Below, piece after piece: positions 42,209 to 51,035 of a stretch of 51,055 bases of DNA. Source of the DNA: Streptococcus sp. A12 (lineage in GTDB: Bacteria; Bacillota; Bacilli; Lactobacillales; Streptococcaceae). The notes beneath the pieces are model-generated. The model ran no database searches and was not told the origin of the DNA. It worked only from the letters and a program-made list of their open reading frames with translations. The translations under genes and the position numbers were made by a program. Each line of letters starts with the position of its first letter. Positions within the stretch are counted from its first letter, which is position 1. Where the stretch lies: the NCBI RefSeq assembly GCF_905372335.1, contig NZ_CAJPOU010000005.1, positions 1 to 51,055 of the forward strand, in the 5' to 3' direction.

Positions 42209-43204
42209 ATGGCAATACTCGTACTCGGAGGAGCTGGCTATATCGGTTCCCACATGGTGGACCGTTTGGTCAATGAAGGACAGGAAAAAGTCGTCGTGGT
42301 CGATAGTCTGGTCACGGGCCACCGTGCAGCGGTGCATCCAGATGCCGTCTTTTACCAAGGAGACCTGGCGGATCAAGACTTTATGCGCACTGTGTTTAAG
42401 GAACATGACGATATCGATGCGGTCATCCACTTTGCGGCCTACTCACTGGTTGCTGAATCCATGGCAGATCCATTGAAATATTTTGACAACAATACAGCAG
42501 GCATGGTCAAGCTCTTGGAAGTCATGCATGAATGTGGGGTGCACTACATCGTCTTTTCTTCAACTGCTGCCACCTACGGCATTCCAGAAGAAATTCCGAT
42601 TCTTGAAACCACTCCGCAAAAACCGATTAATCCTTATGGCGAAAGCAAGCTCATGATGGAAACCATCATGCGTTGGGCTGATCAAGCCTACGGCATCAAG
42701 TATGTGCCCCTTCGTTACTTTAATGTAGCAGGTGCTAAGCCTGACGGATCTATTGGGGAAGACCATGGACCAGAGACCCATCTCTTACCGATCGTCTTAC
42801 AAGTGGCCCAAGGAAAACGCGAAAAGATCGCTATTTTTGGGGATGACTACCAGACACCAGATGGCACTAATGTTCGGGACTATGTCCATCCATTTGACTT
42901 GGCAGATGCCCATCTTTTAGCGGTGGAGTATCTCCGCAAGGGGAATGAATCGACCGCCTTTAATCTGGGCTCGTCGACCGGATTCTCTAATCTTCAAATC
43001 GTTGAAGTAGCCCGCAAGGTGACGGGACATCCGATCCCTCTTGAGATCGCAGATCGTAGACCAGGAGATCCAGATACCCTGATCGCATCCTCTGAGAAGG
43101 CTCGTGCCATCCTTGGCTGGCAACCAAAATTTGACAATATCGAAACCATCATCCAAACCGCCTGGGCTTGGCATTCCAGCCACCCAGATGGCTACAATGA
43201 TTGA
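42209..43204 (+). CDS. galE: UDP-glucose 4-epimerase
   Basis: 331 aa SDR enzyme completing the Leloir pathway. NAD site GGAGYIGSH, catalytic SSTAATYG and YGESK, C-terminal GWQPKFDNIETII. GAAAGGAAA precedes the ATG; a TGG plus TACAAT lies in the 64-nt gap, so it may also have its own promoter. Confidence 0.95.
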   Translation: MAILVLGGAGYIGSHMVDRLVNEGQEKVVVVDSLVTGHRAAVHPDAVFYQGDLADQDFMRTVFKEHDDIDAVIHFAAYSLVAESMADPLKYFDNNTAGMVKLLEVMHECGVHYIVFSSTAATYGIPEEIPILETTPQKPINPYGESKLMMETIMRWADQAYGIKYVPLRYFNVAGAKPDGSIGEDHGPETHLLPIVLQVAQGKREKIAIFGDDYQTPDGTNVRDYVHPFDLADAHLLAVEYLRKGNESTAFNLGSSTGFSNLQIVEVARKVTGHPIPLEIADRRPGDPDTLIASSEKARAILGWQPKFDNIETIIQTAWAWHSSHPDGYND

Positions 43205-43211
43205 TAAGAAG

Positions 43212-43240
43212 AAAACTCAAGTCAGTTGGCTTGAGTTTTT
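43212..43240 (+). terminator. gal operon terminator
   Basis: AAAACTCAAG and CTTGAGTTTT pair perfectly. Confidence 0.9.
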
Positions 43241-43253
43241 GTGTGAGGGAATA

Positions 43254-43262
43254 TGCTATAAT
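43254..43262 (+). promoter_or_regulatory. Promoter of the EIIC gene
   Basis: TGC plus TATAAT (43257-43262), extended -10, giving a leader of about 60 nt. Confidence 0.6.
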
Positions 43263-43329
43263 GAAGAAAACAGAAGGGTGTGCACGAGTAATGGCACCTA
43301 ACGGGTCAACAAGGATAGTAGGAGCGACA

Positions 43330-44622
43330 ATGATAAAATATTTGGTGCAAAAATTTCTCTGGTTTCGAGAGCGTGGATTTGTACAAATCACCCAGAAGAC
43401 CTTGGTATCTCTCTTTCCATTTTTACTTTTCTCAGCAATTGTTCGCGTGATTTCCCAGTCCTTCTTTTCAGATAGAGGCTATATAAATATGCTCTTTTCT
43501 GTTTCGGACTGGTTCCCAGGGTTTCAGGTCACGGGTCAAGTCTTGTCCAATCTTTCTAATTTTACAAGCGGTTTGGCTGGACCTTTAGCAACCTATTTTG
43601 CAGGAAAATATACAGCTGGACATTATGGGAGAAGTACAGGGACGGCTGGTGTGACAGCTCTTATGGTTAGTTTTCTTGTTAGCTCACAGGGATTATTGAT
43701 GGGGCCTCTTCGGGATGGGCAACTATCTCACATCAATCTACCTGCGACGACCAATATTTTCCTGGCGATTTTTTTAGGTTACCTAATTGGCCAGATTTTT
43801 CGTCTGTCCAAAGCCAGTGACGACCAAATCGTCAATAAAGACTTTATTTATCAACCCAAGACTGTACGTCCGATTTTCTTGTCTCTGCTCTTAGGAGTCA
43901 GTTTAAATGGCCTCTTAGTCCTGGGCAATCAGTACCGTGTCTTTCAGACCATCGGTCAGTTTTTCAGTTCACTGACCGTGACCAGTCATCACCTCCTATC
44001 CACTTTTGTCATGGGACTCTTGAATGGCTTATCGGGTTGGGTAGGAAACAGTCAGGTTTTTGCCTTGAACTCGATAGCGGATGATAGTTTTGCCTTGGAA
44101 AATCTGACTTATGCCGTCACCAATCATACGACGACTGGCATTCCTTATCTCTACACCTTGACCAATTTGTACCGCAGTTATGGTATGGTGGCAGGAGTTG
44201 GTGCAGTCCTGGCACTTTTGGTTGCGATCTTACTGGTTTCACGAAGTCAAAAGGACAAGAAAGTTAGTTTCCTTAGTATCTTTCCAAGCCTCTTTAACAA
44301 TGGCGCTCCTTTTATGGTAGGAATCCCGGTCCTCCTCAACCTGCTATATGTGATTCCCTTCTTATTGATCCCCTTGGTCAATATGGGAATTGCAGCTCTG
44401 GCTTTGTGCTTCAAACTGATGCCAGCAGCTGTCTATCCAGTGCCAGATGGGACACCAGGCATCCTTTATGCTTTTATTGGGACGGGAGGAAGCCTGAGAG
44501 CTTTAGCTGTGAGTCTCCTCTGCTTTGCCCTAGACGTGGCCCTTTATATTCCCTTTGTCCGTATGGGCAACAAAGTTCGGAAAGATTTGCTAGAAGAAGG
44601 AGGAAGCCATGAAAATCTCTAA
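43330..44622 (+). CDS. Stand-alone PTS EIIC-like membrane protein (lactose/cellobiose type)
   Basis: 430 aa, about ten transmembrane segments. The C-terminal block FNNGAPFMVGIPVLLNLLYV matches the sugar-binding loop region of cellobiose/lactose EIIC proteins. No EIIA or EIIB is encoded nearby, so it either borrows them or is not a classical PTS porter. AGGAG precedes the ATG; in-frame codons from 43201 overlap the terminator and promoter. Overlaps the next gene by 14 nt. Confidence 0.75.
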   Translation: MIKYLVQKFLWFRERGFVQITQKTLVSLFPFLLFSAIVRVISQSFFSDRGYINMLFSVSDWFPGFQVTGQVLSNLSNFTSGLAGPLATYFAGKYTAGHYGRSTGTAGVTALMVSFLVSSQGLLMGPLRDGQLSHINLPATTNIFLAIFLGYLIGQIFRLSKASDDQIVNKDFIYQPKTVRPIFLSLLLGVSLNGLLVLGNQYRVFQTIGQFFSSLTVTSHHLLSTFVMGLLNGLSGWVGNSQVFALNSIADDSFALENLTYAVTNHTTTGIPYLYTLTNLYRSYGMVAGVGAVLALLVAILLVSRSQKDKKVSFLSIFPSLFNNGAPFMVGIPVLLNLLYVIPFLLIPLVNMGIAALALCFKLMPAAVYPVPDGTPGILYAFIGTGGSLRALAVSLLCFALDVALYIPFVRMGNKVRKDLLEEGGSHENL

Positions 44623-45469
44623 AAAAACAGCGCTGGTCTTCACCTTGGTCTGCCTTTTCTTGATTGGCTTGGCTGTGCCTTCTTATAGCTGGACTCGAAA
44701 AAATGTCCAGAAAATCGAAAAGTTCTATAATTCAAAACTATCGCCAATTATCATGATCCCGGGAAGCTCTGCGACAGAGAACCGCTTTGATGGCTTGGTG
44801 ACTAAGCTCAATCAAGACCGGCAAGGAACCAAACACAGCCTGCTCAAGGTCAAGGTCTGGAATGATGGTACCATTACTTATAATGGAAGTATTGATGCCA
44901 AAGACAATGAACCGATTATCGTCATTGGTTTTGAAAACAACAAGGATGGTTACAGCAATATTAAAAAGCAAGCTAAGATGGTCAACCAAGCATTTGAAGC
45001 CCTACAATCGAAATACAACTTTAACAACTTTAAGGGACTGGCCCACTCCAATGGAGGCTTGATTTATACAGCCTTTATTGAAAATTATCTAGGGGATTAT
45101 GACGTGGATCTCAAGACCCTCATGACCATTGGGACCCCTTATAACTTTACCGAGACCAACATCAAGAATAAATCAGAGATGTTGGCGGACTTTATTAAGA
45201 ACAGAGAAGCTATCCCGACAACCCTTCATATGTATTCGGTAGCTGGTACCATTACCTATGACTCGGATGAGTTGGTTCCGGATGCTAGTGTATCGGCTGG
45301 TAAGTATATCTATCAAAATCAAGCAGCAAGTTATACAGAGATCACGGTGACAGGAGAGGATGCGCAACACTCAGACCTTCCGACCAATGATGAAGTGGTC
45401 GCCTTGATCAAGCAACACATTGAAAGTCAGGATCATCAAAATCGGCAGGAGCAGAAAAATCCGAATTAA
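44609..45469 (+). CDS. DUF915-type alpha/beta hydrolase, membrane-anchored or secreted
   Basis: 286 aa. N-terminal hydrophobic segment (about 7-25) without lipobox. Oxyanion region IIMIPGSSATENRF, nucleophile elbow LAHSNGG and a late DAQHSDLP with the catalytic His. Acts outside the membrane, substrate unknown. Starts inside the end of the EIIC gene, so the two are co-translated. Confidence 0.8.
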   Translation: MKISKKTALVFTLVCLFLIGLAVPSYSWTRKNVQKIEKFYNSKLSPIIMIPGSSATENRFDGLVTKLNQDRQGTKHSLLKVKVWNDGTITYNGSIDAKDNEPIIVIGFENNKDGYSNIKKQAKMVNQAFEALQSKYNFNNFKGLAHSNGGLIYTAFIENYLGDYDVDLKTLMTIGTPYNFTETNIKNKSEMLADFIKNREAIPTTLHMYSVAGTITYDSDELVPDASVSAGKYIYQNQAASYTEITVTGEDAQHSDLPTNDEVVALIKQHIESQDHQNRQEQKNPN

Positions 45470-45481
45470 ATCATATATACT

Positions 45482-45531
45482 AAGAAGGTTTTACACAAAT
45501 TATTAGGTGTAGCCTTCTTTTATGGTATAAT
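45482..45531 (+). terminator. Terminator overlapping the next promoter
   Basis: AAGAAGG...TACAC and GTGTA...CCTTCTTT pair (45482-45520). TGG plus TATAAT (45526-45531) follows at once and is the promoter of the lipoprotein gene. Confidence 0.75.
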
Positions 45532-45579
45532 ATAAAGAGAAAAGTACAGCTATCAGGGATGATACAAAAGGAGAAACTT

Positions 45580-46728
45580 ATGAAACGAAAAGAGAAATTA
45601 GGAGCATTCATTCTTCTACTAGCAGGACTTATTACGGTTGGTTGTAGCAAACGGACTCCCCGACATTCTAGTCAGTTGAATAACAGCTCGGAAACATCGT
45701 CGATATCATCTTCCGGTAAAAAAGTTACTAAAAAAGAGGTGAAAAAGGATTACAAGAAGTTGTACCAGCCCATATTTGAGGATTATCAAAAGATTTTGAC
45801 CTCGCCAAAGGATACAGCAAGTATCGCAAGTCTCTATCAAAGTTTACAAGCAACTGAGCGTCCAATCAATAGTTGGGCAGTTGAGAATGCGGTCAACCAA
45901 GCAGATGAAATGCGCTATGCCTTTGCGGATTTGAATAATGATGGGATAGAGGAACTGCTGATTGCAGACCTAAATGTGAGTGGCAAATATTTCTTAACCG
46001 GTCTTTACTATTTGCAAGCTGGGAAACCAGTCCTTTTAGCAGAAGGGTTCGTGGCAGGTCATGGTGGAGCAAGAAATGCTGCGCTTGTCTATAAAGGAGG
46101 AGAAGTTCTAGAGCTTAGCTGGTCCTCGGGAACGGGGCAAGGTTATGGGACTCTTTATCAGCTTAATGCTAAGCAAGTGCAAGCGACTATACTCCAAGAA
46201 AAAGAGATTCAAATACAAGCAAATGATATTGCTGCTGATTTTGGAAAAAATGCATCGGATCAAATTGACTTAAGAGGCCTCGATTGGCAGGAATTTGAAG
46301 TTCCAAGTCGTTCAACTAAATCAGAAACACAATTGAAAGCTCCTTGGAACGCTAACAAATCAGCGAAACTGGAAGCTTTTATAAAGGACTGGGGGGGAAG
46401 ACTAGGACAACCCAATTATCAAAAGGGAATCGCAGGAGGAGACGTTGGGGCTGACCACCTCTATACACTTAGGGATGATGGACCAAGTGAGAAAATGAAT
46501 GCCGAGTATACGGATACAGGTCTAGGAAATGCTCAATATCGAATTGTAGAACGCTACAGTAATTGGGATAAATTTCCAGATGTTCATAGTTATTTTTTCG
46601 CTATCACCAATACGGGAGAACCGATCGTCTTTCATTCAGATACAACTAATGGAGGACAAATGTATCTTAAACCGACAGAAAATGCTGAACTCCAGGCAGA
46701 GTTCAAACGCTTAGTGGAAGAAGAGTAA
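45580..46728 (+). CDS. DUF4767-type lipoprotein
   Basis: 382 aa. Signal peptide with lipobox ITVGC, Ser/Thr-rich linker, then a segment with DLNNDGIEELLIADLN resembling an EF-hand-like calcium loop. The C-terminal part (WNANKSAKLEAFIKDWGG to the end) resembles DUF4767. Function unknown, surface-exposed. AAAGGAG precedes the ATG. Confidence 0.75.
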   Translation: MKRKEKLGAFILLLAGLITVGCSKRTPRHSSQLNNSSETSSISSSGKKVTKKEVKKDYKKLYQPIFEDYQKILTSPKDTASIASLYQSLQATERPINSWAVENAVNQADEMRYAFADLNNDGIEELLIADLNVSGKYFLTGLYYLQAGKPVLLAEGFVAGHGGARNAALVYKGGEVLELSWSSGTGQGYGTLYQLNAKQVQATILQEKEIQIQANDIAADFGKNASDQIDLRGLDWQEFEVPSRSTKSETQLKAPWNANKSAKLEAFIKDWGGRLGQPNYQKGIAGGDVGADHLYTLRDDGPSEKMNAEYTDTGLGNAQYRIVERYSNWDKFPDVHSYFFAITNTGEPIVFHSDTTNGGQMYLKPTENAELQAEFKRLVEEE

Positions 46729-46740
46729 TTTTTATTATCC

Positions 46741-46770
46741 AGAGTTTGGTCTTGGCCAAACTCTTTTTTT
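46741..46770 (+). terminator. Lipoprotein gene terminator
   Basis: AGAGTTTGG and CCAAACTCT pair, followed by a T run and then 14 A (46772-46785). Confidence 0.9.
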
Positions 46771-46790
46771 TAAAAAAAAAAAAAATAATA

Positions 46791-46859
46791 TTTCGATATC
46801 GAAATAGTTGACAGATGTAATACAGAGTGTTACAATAGTTCAAAAAGTTCGATATAGAA
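46791..46859 (+). promoter_or_regulatory. marR operon promoter flanked by two operators
   Basis: TTGACA (46808-46813), 17 nt, TACAAT (46831-46836), an ideal promoter. TTTCGATATCGAAA (46791-46804) is a perfect 14-bp palindrome just upstream; TTCGATATAGAA (46848-46859) is a near copy just downstream. Arrangement fits autorepression by the MarR-type protein. Confidence 0.8.
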
Positions 46860-46874
46860 GAATAAGGAGTTGAA

Positions 46875-47324
46875 ATGAACAAGGGGTTAGGGGGCTATCA
46901 AGCTCTACAGATTCGTTTGTTAAACGGGCGTATCTTTCAAAAACTCTTGAGCAAGGAACCAGATGCTCAATACAGAAGTGAACAGGGAAAAATTTTAACG
47001 ATTTTGTGGAAGCAAGAGTTGGGGTGCGCTACTGCGACCGATATCGCTCTTGCAACGGGTCTAGCCAATAATACATTGACCAGTATGGTTAAGAAATTGG
47101 AAGAACAAGGCTTGGTCACGATTCAACCTTGTACCCAGGATAAAAGGAAAAAATATATCTCTTTGACAGACCTCGGTTGGGCACAAAAAGAGATTGGAGA
47201 CCGTGTCAGAAACGAACTTGGAGAGATTTTTTATCAAGGATTTTCTGATCAAGAAATCCAGGAATTTGAAGCTTATCAAGAGCGTATTATCTCAAATCTA
47301 AAAGCTAAAGAGAATGACATCTAG
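46875..47324 (+). CDS. MarR-family transcriptional regulator
   Basis: 149 aa winged helix. Recognition region ATGLANNTLTSMVKKLEEQG and wing CTQDKRKKYISLTDLG. Single cysteines at CATATD and PCTQ could be redox-sensitive, untested. AAGGAG precedes the ATG. First gene of an operon with the SDR and transporter genes. Confidence 0.92.
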   Translation: MNKGLGGYQALQIRLLNGRIFQKLLSKEPDAQYRSEQGKILTILWKQELGCATATDIALATGLANNTLTSMVKKLEEQGLVTIQPCTQDKRKKYISLTDLGWAQKEIGDRVRNELGEIFYQGFSDQEIQEFEAYQERIISNLKAKENDI

Positions 47325-47342
47325 GGAAAGGAAGTAACAGTT

Positions 47343-48197
47343 ATGATTGGAATAACAGGTGTAACAGGGAAATTAGGTTCCTATGTGGCTGATCTTGTTG
47401 ATAAAAAAGGAATCGCTTCAGTCCATCTAGCAAAAAGCCCAGAGCGTGCAAAAGTTTACGCGTCTGCGGAAATCCGTAAAATAGTGTATGCTAATACTCC
47501 AGAGGTGGTTGAGGCCTTGAAGGGTATCGATATCTTGTTCATGGTATCTGCTCGGGAAAATCCAGAGCGTGTCAAGGAGCACAAGGAGTTTTTAGATGCT
47601 GCAAAACTAGCAGGGGTGCAGCATATTGTTTATACCTCTTTTTATGGGGCAGATGAGAAGGCAACGTTCACTTTGTCTCGAGATCATGCCCAGACGGAAG
47701 CCTATATCAAGGAGTTAGGGTTCACCTACACTTTTTTGAGAGATAATTTTTACTTGGACTTCTTGATTGATATTGCGCTTGAAAATGGAGAAATTCGTGG
47801 TCCAGCAGGAAGTGGTCTTGTGTCAGCTGTTGCCCGTAAGGACACATCTAGGGTTGCAGCAGAGATTCTTTTAAATCCTAAGGAGTGGGAAAATCAAACC
47901 TTGAATCTGACAGGGCCAGAGGATCTTTCCATGGAAGAAATCGTAGCGCTCCTCTCAAAAGAGAGCGGTAAGACCATCACGTATGTAGATGAATCAGTAG
48001 AAGAAGCCTATAAGTCACGGAAAAAATGGCCAGCACAAAACTGGGAGTACGATGCCTGGGTCAGTACTTATACAGCGATTAAAGCTGGCGAACAGGCTGG
48101 GGTTTCAACAGATGTCGAAAAAGTCCTAGGGCATCCAGCAAGTAGTCTATTGGATATTCTTAGAGATAGAAAATTTATTGAGGAAGAACATGATTGA
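47343..48197 (+). CDS. NmrA-like atypical SDR, QorB-type NAD(P)H-dependent reductase
   Basis: 284 aa. N-terminal NAD(P) site GVTGKLGSYVADLV, YTSFYGADEKATFTLSRDH and LRDNFYLDFL are typical of QorB/NmrA proteins. Probably reduces quinones or senses NADP; substrate inferred only. Eighteen bases after marR and overlapping the ABC gene by 8 nt. Confidence 0.85.
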   Translation: MIGITGVTGKLGSYVADLVDKKGIASVHLAKSPERAKVYASAEIRKIVYANTPEVVEALKGIDILFMVSARENPERVKEHKEFLDAAKLAGVQHIVYTSFYGADEKATFTLSRDHAQTEAYIKELGFTYTFLRDNFYLDFLIDIALENGEIRGPAGSGLVSAVARKDTSRVAAEILLNPKEWENQTLNLTGPEDLSMEEIVALLSKESGKTITYVDESVEEAYKSRKKWPAQNWEYDAWVSTYTAIKAGEQAGVSTDVEKVLGHPASSLLDILRDRKFIEEEHD

Positions 48198-48918
48198 ATA
48201 CAAACATGTAGCCTTGCGCTACACGGATAAAAATATTTTAAAAGATGTCAATCTCCGAATTGAAAATGGAGAATTTATGGTACTAGTGGGTCCTTCAGGA
48301 TCTGGAAAGACCACCATGCTCAAGATGGTCAACCGTCTCTTGGAGCCGACAGATGGAAATATCTATATGGATGGGAAACGGATCAAGGACTATGATGAAC
48401 GGGAGTTACGTCTCAGTACCGGCTATGTCCTTCAAGCCATTGCCCTATTTCCTAACTTGACAGTTGCTGAAAATATTGCTCTCATTCCTGAGATGAAGGG
48501 CTGGAGCAAGGAGAAAATTGCCTCTAAAACCGAAGAACTCTTGAACAAGGTTGGCCTGCCTGCTGCAGACTATGCCCATCGTTTACCAAGCGAGTTATCG
48601 GGTGGGGAGCAACAGCGGATTGGCATTGTGCGGGCCATCATTGGGGAACCAAAAATCTTGCTGATGGATGAGCCCTTTTCAGCTTTGGATGCCATTTCCC
48701 GTAAGCAGTTGCAGGCTCTGACTAAAAAATTGCACAAAGAGTTTGGTATGACCACCATCTTTGTGACGCATGACACAGACGAGGCCTTAAAATTAGGCGA
48801 CCGGATTGCAGTACTGCAAGAAGGAGAGATTGTGCAGGTGGCGGATTCTAAAACCATCCTAGCCCAGCCAGCCAACGACTTTGTCGCAGATTTATTTGGA
48901 GGTGCTCACCATGTCTAA
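48190..48918 (+). CDS. proV: Quaternary-amine (choline/betaine) ABC transporter ATPase
   Basis: 242 aa. Walker A GPSGSGKTT, signature LSGGEQQRIG, Walker B LLMDEP, H-loop VTHDTDEA. No CBS domains, unlike OpuAA. GAGGAAG precedes the ATG within the SDR end. The permease partner and the pneumococcal equivalent point to choline or glycine betaine uptake. Confidence 0.88.
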   Translation: MIEYKHVALRYTDKNILKDVNLRIENGEFMVLVGPSGSGKTTMLKMVNRLLEPTDGNIYMDGKRIKDYDERELRLSTGYVLQAIALFPNLTVAENIALIPEMKGWSKEKIASKTEELLNKVGLPAADYAHRLPSELSGGEQQRIGIVRAIIGEPKILLMDEPFSALDAISRKQLQALTKKLHKEFGMTTIFVTHDTDEALKLGDRIAVLQEGEIVQVADSKTILAQPANDFVADLFGGAHHV

Positions 48919-50431
48919 ACTACTTGCAACCTTTCAAGAACGCTTTGGGGACTGGCTCACTGCACTGGGTCAACATTTGCAACTGTCATTACTGACCTTG
49001 CTCCTTGCTGTTTTTCTGGCTGTCCCACTAGCTGTTTATTTAAGTACACGTAAGAGAGCCAGCAACTGGGTTTTACAGGTAGCTGGGATCTTCCAGACCA
49101 TTCCTTCCATGGCTCTTCTCGGCCTCTTCATTCCCATTATGGGCATTGGGACGCTTCCGGCCTTGACAGCTCTCGTCATCTACGCCATTTTCCCCATCCT
49201 TCAAAATACCATCACAGGTTTGCAAGGGATTGAACCAAGTCTAGAAGAAGCAGGGGTAGCCTTTGGGATGACCAAGTGGGAACGACTCAAGAAGTTCGAG
49301 ATTCCCTTGGCTATGCCTGTTATCATGTCTGGAATTCGGACAGCAGCTGTGATGATTATCGGGACGGCTACTCTAGCTGCCTTGATTGGAGCTGGGGGAC
49401 TCGGTTCCTTTATCCTTCTAGGGATTGACCGCAATAATGCCAGTCTGATTTTGATCGGTGCCCTATCTTCTGCCTTCTTGGCCATCGCCTTTAACCTTCT
49501 TCTCAAATGGATGGAAAAGGCCAAATTGCGGACCATCTTTGCGGCCTTTGCTGTCATGGTCCTTGGATTAGGAGCTTCTTATACGCCAAGTCTTCTTCCA
49601 AAACCAGAAAAAGAAAACCTGGTCATTGCTGGGAAGTTAGGACCAGAACCCGAAATTCTAGCTAACATGTACAAGATCTTGATCGAGGAAAATACGGATA
49701 TGACAGTGACCGTCAAGCCGAATTTTGGTAAGACCACCTTCCTCTATGAAGCCCTGAAAAAAGGAGATATCGCAATTTATCCAGAGTTTACAGGGACCGT
49801 GACCGAAAGTCTCCTCAAGCCGGCGCCACAAGTCGGTCATGATCCAGGAGCAGTCTATCAAGCTGCCCGAGATGGGATCAAGCAACAAGACGACCTAGCC
49901 TTGCTCAAACCCATGGCTTATCAGAATACCTATGCTGTCGCAGTGCCTAGGAAGATTGCCCAGGAGTATGGCCTTAAGACCATTTCAGATTTGAAAAAGG
50001 TGGAAGGGCAACTCAAGGCAGGCTTTACTTTGGAGTTTAACGACCGAGAAGACGGAAACAAGGGCCTGCAGAAGGTCTATGGTCTTAATCTACAAGTCTC
50101 CACCATGGAACCAGCCCTTCGCTACCAAGCTATCCAGTCTGGCGATATCCAGATAACAGATGCCTACTCAACAGATGCCGAGCTGGCTCGCTATGACCTG
50201 GTGGTCCTTGAAGATGACAAGCAACTCTTCCCACCTTATCAAGGGGCGCCCCTCATGAAAGAAGCCCTTCTTAAGAAACACCCTGAATTAGAAGGCATTC
50301 TGAATAAGTTGGCTGGTAAAATCACAGAGAAACAGATGAGTCAGATGAACTACCAAGTCGGAGTAGAAGGCAAGTCAGCTAATCAAGTAGCACGTGACTT
50401 TCTGGTGAAAGAAGGGTTTATCAAAAAATAA
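48911..50431 (+). CDS. proWX: Permease/substrate-binding fusion of a choline/betaine ABC transporter
   Basis: 506 aa. N-terminal permease (about 1-215) with GIEPSLEEAGVAFGMTKWER as the EAA loop. After a further hydrophobic segment (about 217-232) comes an OpuAC-type binding domain starting LVIAGKLGPEPEILANM and containing YPEFTGTVTESLL and ITDAYSTDAEL. The binding domain is external and tethered. GGAGGTG precedes the ATG; overlaps the ATPase gene by 8 nt. Confidence 0.92.
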   Translation: MSKLLATFQERFGDWLTALGQHLQLSLLTLLLAVFLAVPLAVYLSTRKRASNWVLQVAGIFQTIPSMALLGLFIPIMGIGTLPALTALVIYAIFPILQNTITGLQGIEPSLEEAGVAFGMTKWERLKKFEIPLAMPVIMSGIRTAAVMIIGTATLAALIGAGGLGSFILLGIDRNNASLILIGALSSAFLAIAFNLLLKWMEKAKLRTIFAAFAVMVLGLGASYTPSLLPKPEKENLVIAGKLGPEPEILANMYKILIEENTDMTVTVKPNFGKTTFLYEALKKGDIAIYPEFTGTVTESLLKPAPQVGHDPGAVYQAARDGIKQQDDLALLKPMAYQNTYAVAVPRKIAQEYGLKTISDLKKVEGQLKAGFTLEFNDREDGNKGLQKVYGLNLQVSTMEPALRYQAIQSGDIQITDAYSTDAELARYDLVVLEDDKQLFPPYQGAPLMKEALLKKHPELEGILNKLAGKITEKQMSQMNYQVGVEGKSANQVARDFLVKEGFIKK

Positions 50432-50500
50432 TCCGAATTTTAAATTGAAATAAGTCACTTTATTTAAGTTGTTTCAGATTGAAGATAAAATACTCAAAAT

Positions 50501-50634
50501 AACTTTCCTTAGGTGAGTGTGGACGTCAGCGAACTTCGAAGAAGTTCCATGGCTAATTATTGAGCCTAAGGTCTCAATAATTCCGAGTGCTAGAAACACT
50601 ATTGTTTCTAGCACTTTTCTCACAGAGGAAAGTT
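50501..50634 (-). repeat. 134-nt cloverleaf repeat, copy E
   Basis: Minus strand: AACTTTCC/GGAAAGTT closure (5' end at 50634), GTGAG/CTCAC, hairpin 1 AGTGCTAGAAAC/GTTTCTAGCACT, hairpin 2 AATTATTGAG/CTCAATAATT with loop ACCTTAGG, hairpin 3 GAACTTC/GAAGTTC. TAGACAAACT of the 5' arm is at 50712-50721; the 3' arm ends near 50473. The 5' arm carries its own 13-bp hairpin (ATAAATCTAATAA/TTATTAGATTTAT). Confidence 0.9.
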
Positions 50635-50728
50635 TCTGAAGATGGTCGAATAAATCTAATAAATAATATTATTTCATCTTTAAAGAAGTTATTAGATTTA
50701 TATAAAAGAACAGTTTGTCTACAGTCTC

Positions 50729-50758
50729 AACAAATATCAGAAATGGTGTTTGTTTTTT
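50729..50758 (+). terminator. Weak terminator-like hairpin next to copy E
   Basis: AACAAA and TTTGTT pair over a 14-nt loop, followed by a T run. Confidence 0.35.
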
Positions 50759-50853
50759 ATAGCAGTTATCTCCAATTGATTTTCTGAAGTCTTCAGGGAT
50801 GTTTGATCTATTTTTTAATTCCCGAACGTTTTTAGGAAAATTTCAGAAAAATC

Positions 50854-51035
50854 TTGACTTCTATGAAAATAGGCGTATGATTGGTTGTGAACTGTTGAAC
50901 AATCTTTTTCAAGAGAATCCCTGATGTCGACTAAGGGATCTGTGAAAGGAGAAGCAGTTCAAATCAAAAATCTATAGAGCGTTGCGTCCGAAAGTCTAAA
51001 CAGACACGGCTCTTTAAAAACAAAAGGAGAAGATT
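50854..51035 (+). promoter_or_regulatory. Promoter and about 150-nt structured leader of the last gene
   Basis: TTGACT (50854-50859), 16 nt, TATGAT (50876-50881). In the leader GAACTG near the 5' end can pair with CAGTTC before 50970, enclosing an ATCCCT/AGGGAT hairpin. A second hairpin closes AGAGC/GGCTCT just before the ribosome site. This layout suggests cis regulation; no known riboswitch class was recognised. Otherwise 50432-51035 holds only repeat copy E. Confidence 0.45.

Noticed and set aside
46772..46785. Run of 14 A as a possible phase-variable tract
   Set aside because: It lies between a terminator and an operator, outside any coding frame and upstream of the -35; more likely an A/T-rich spacer.
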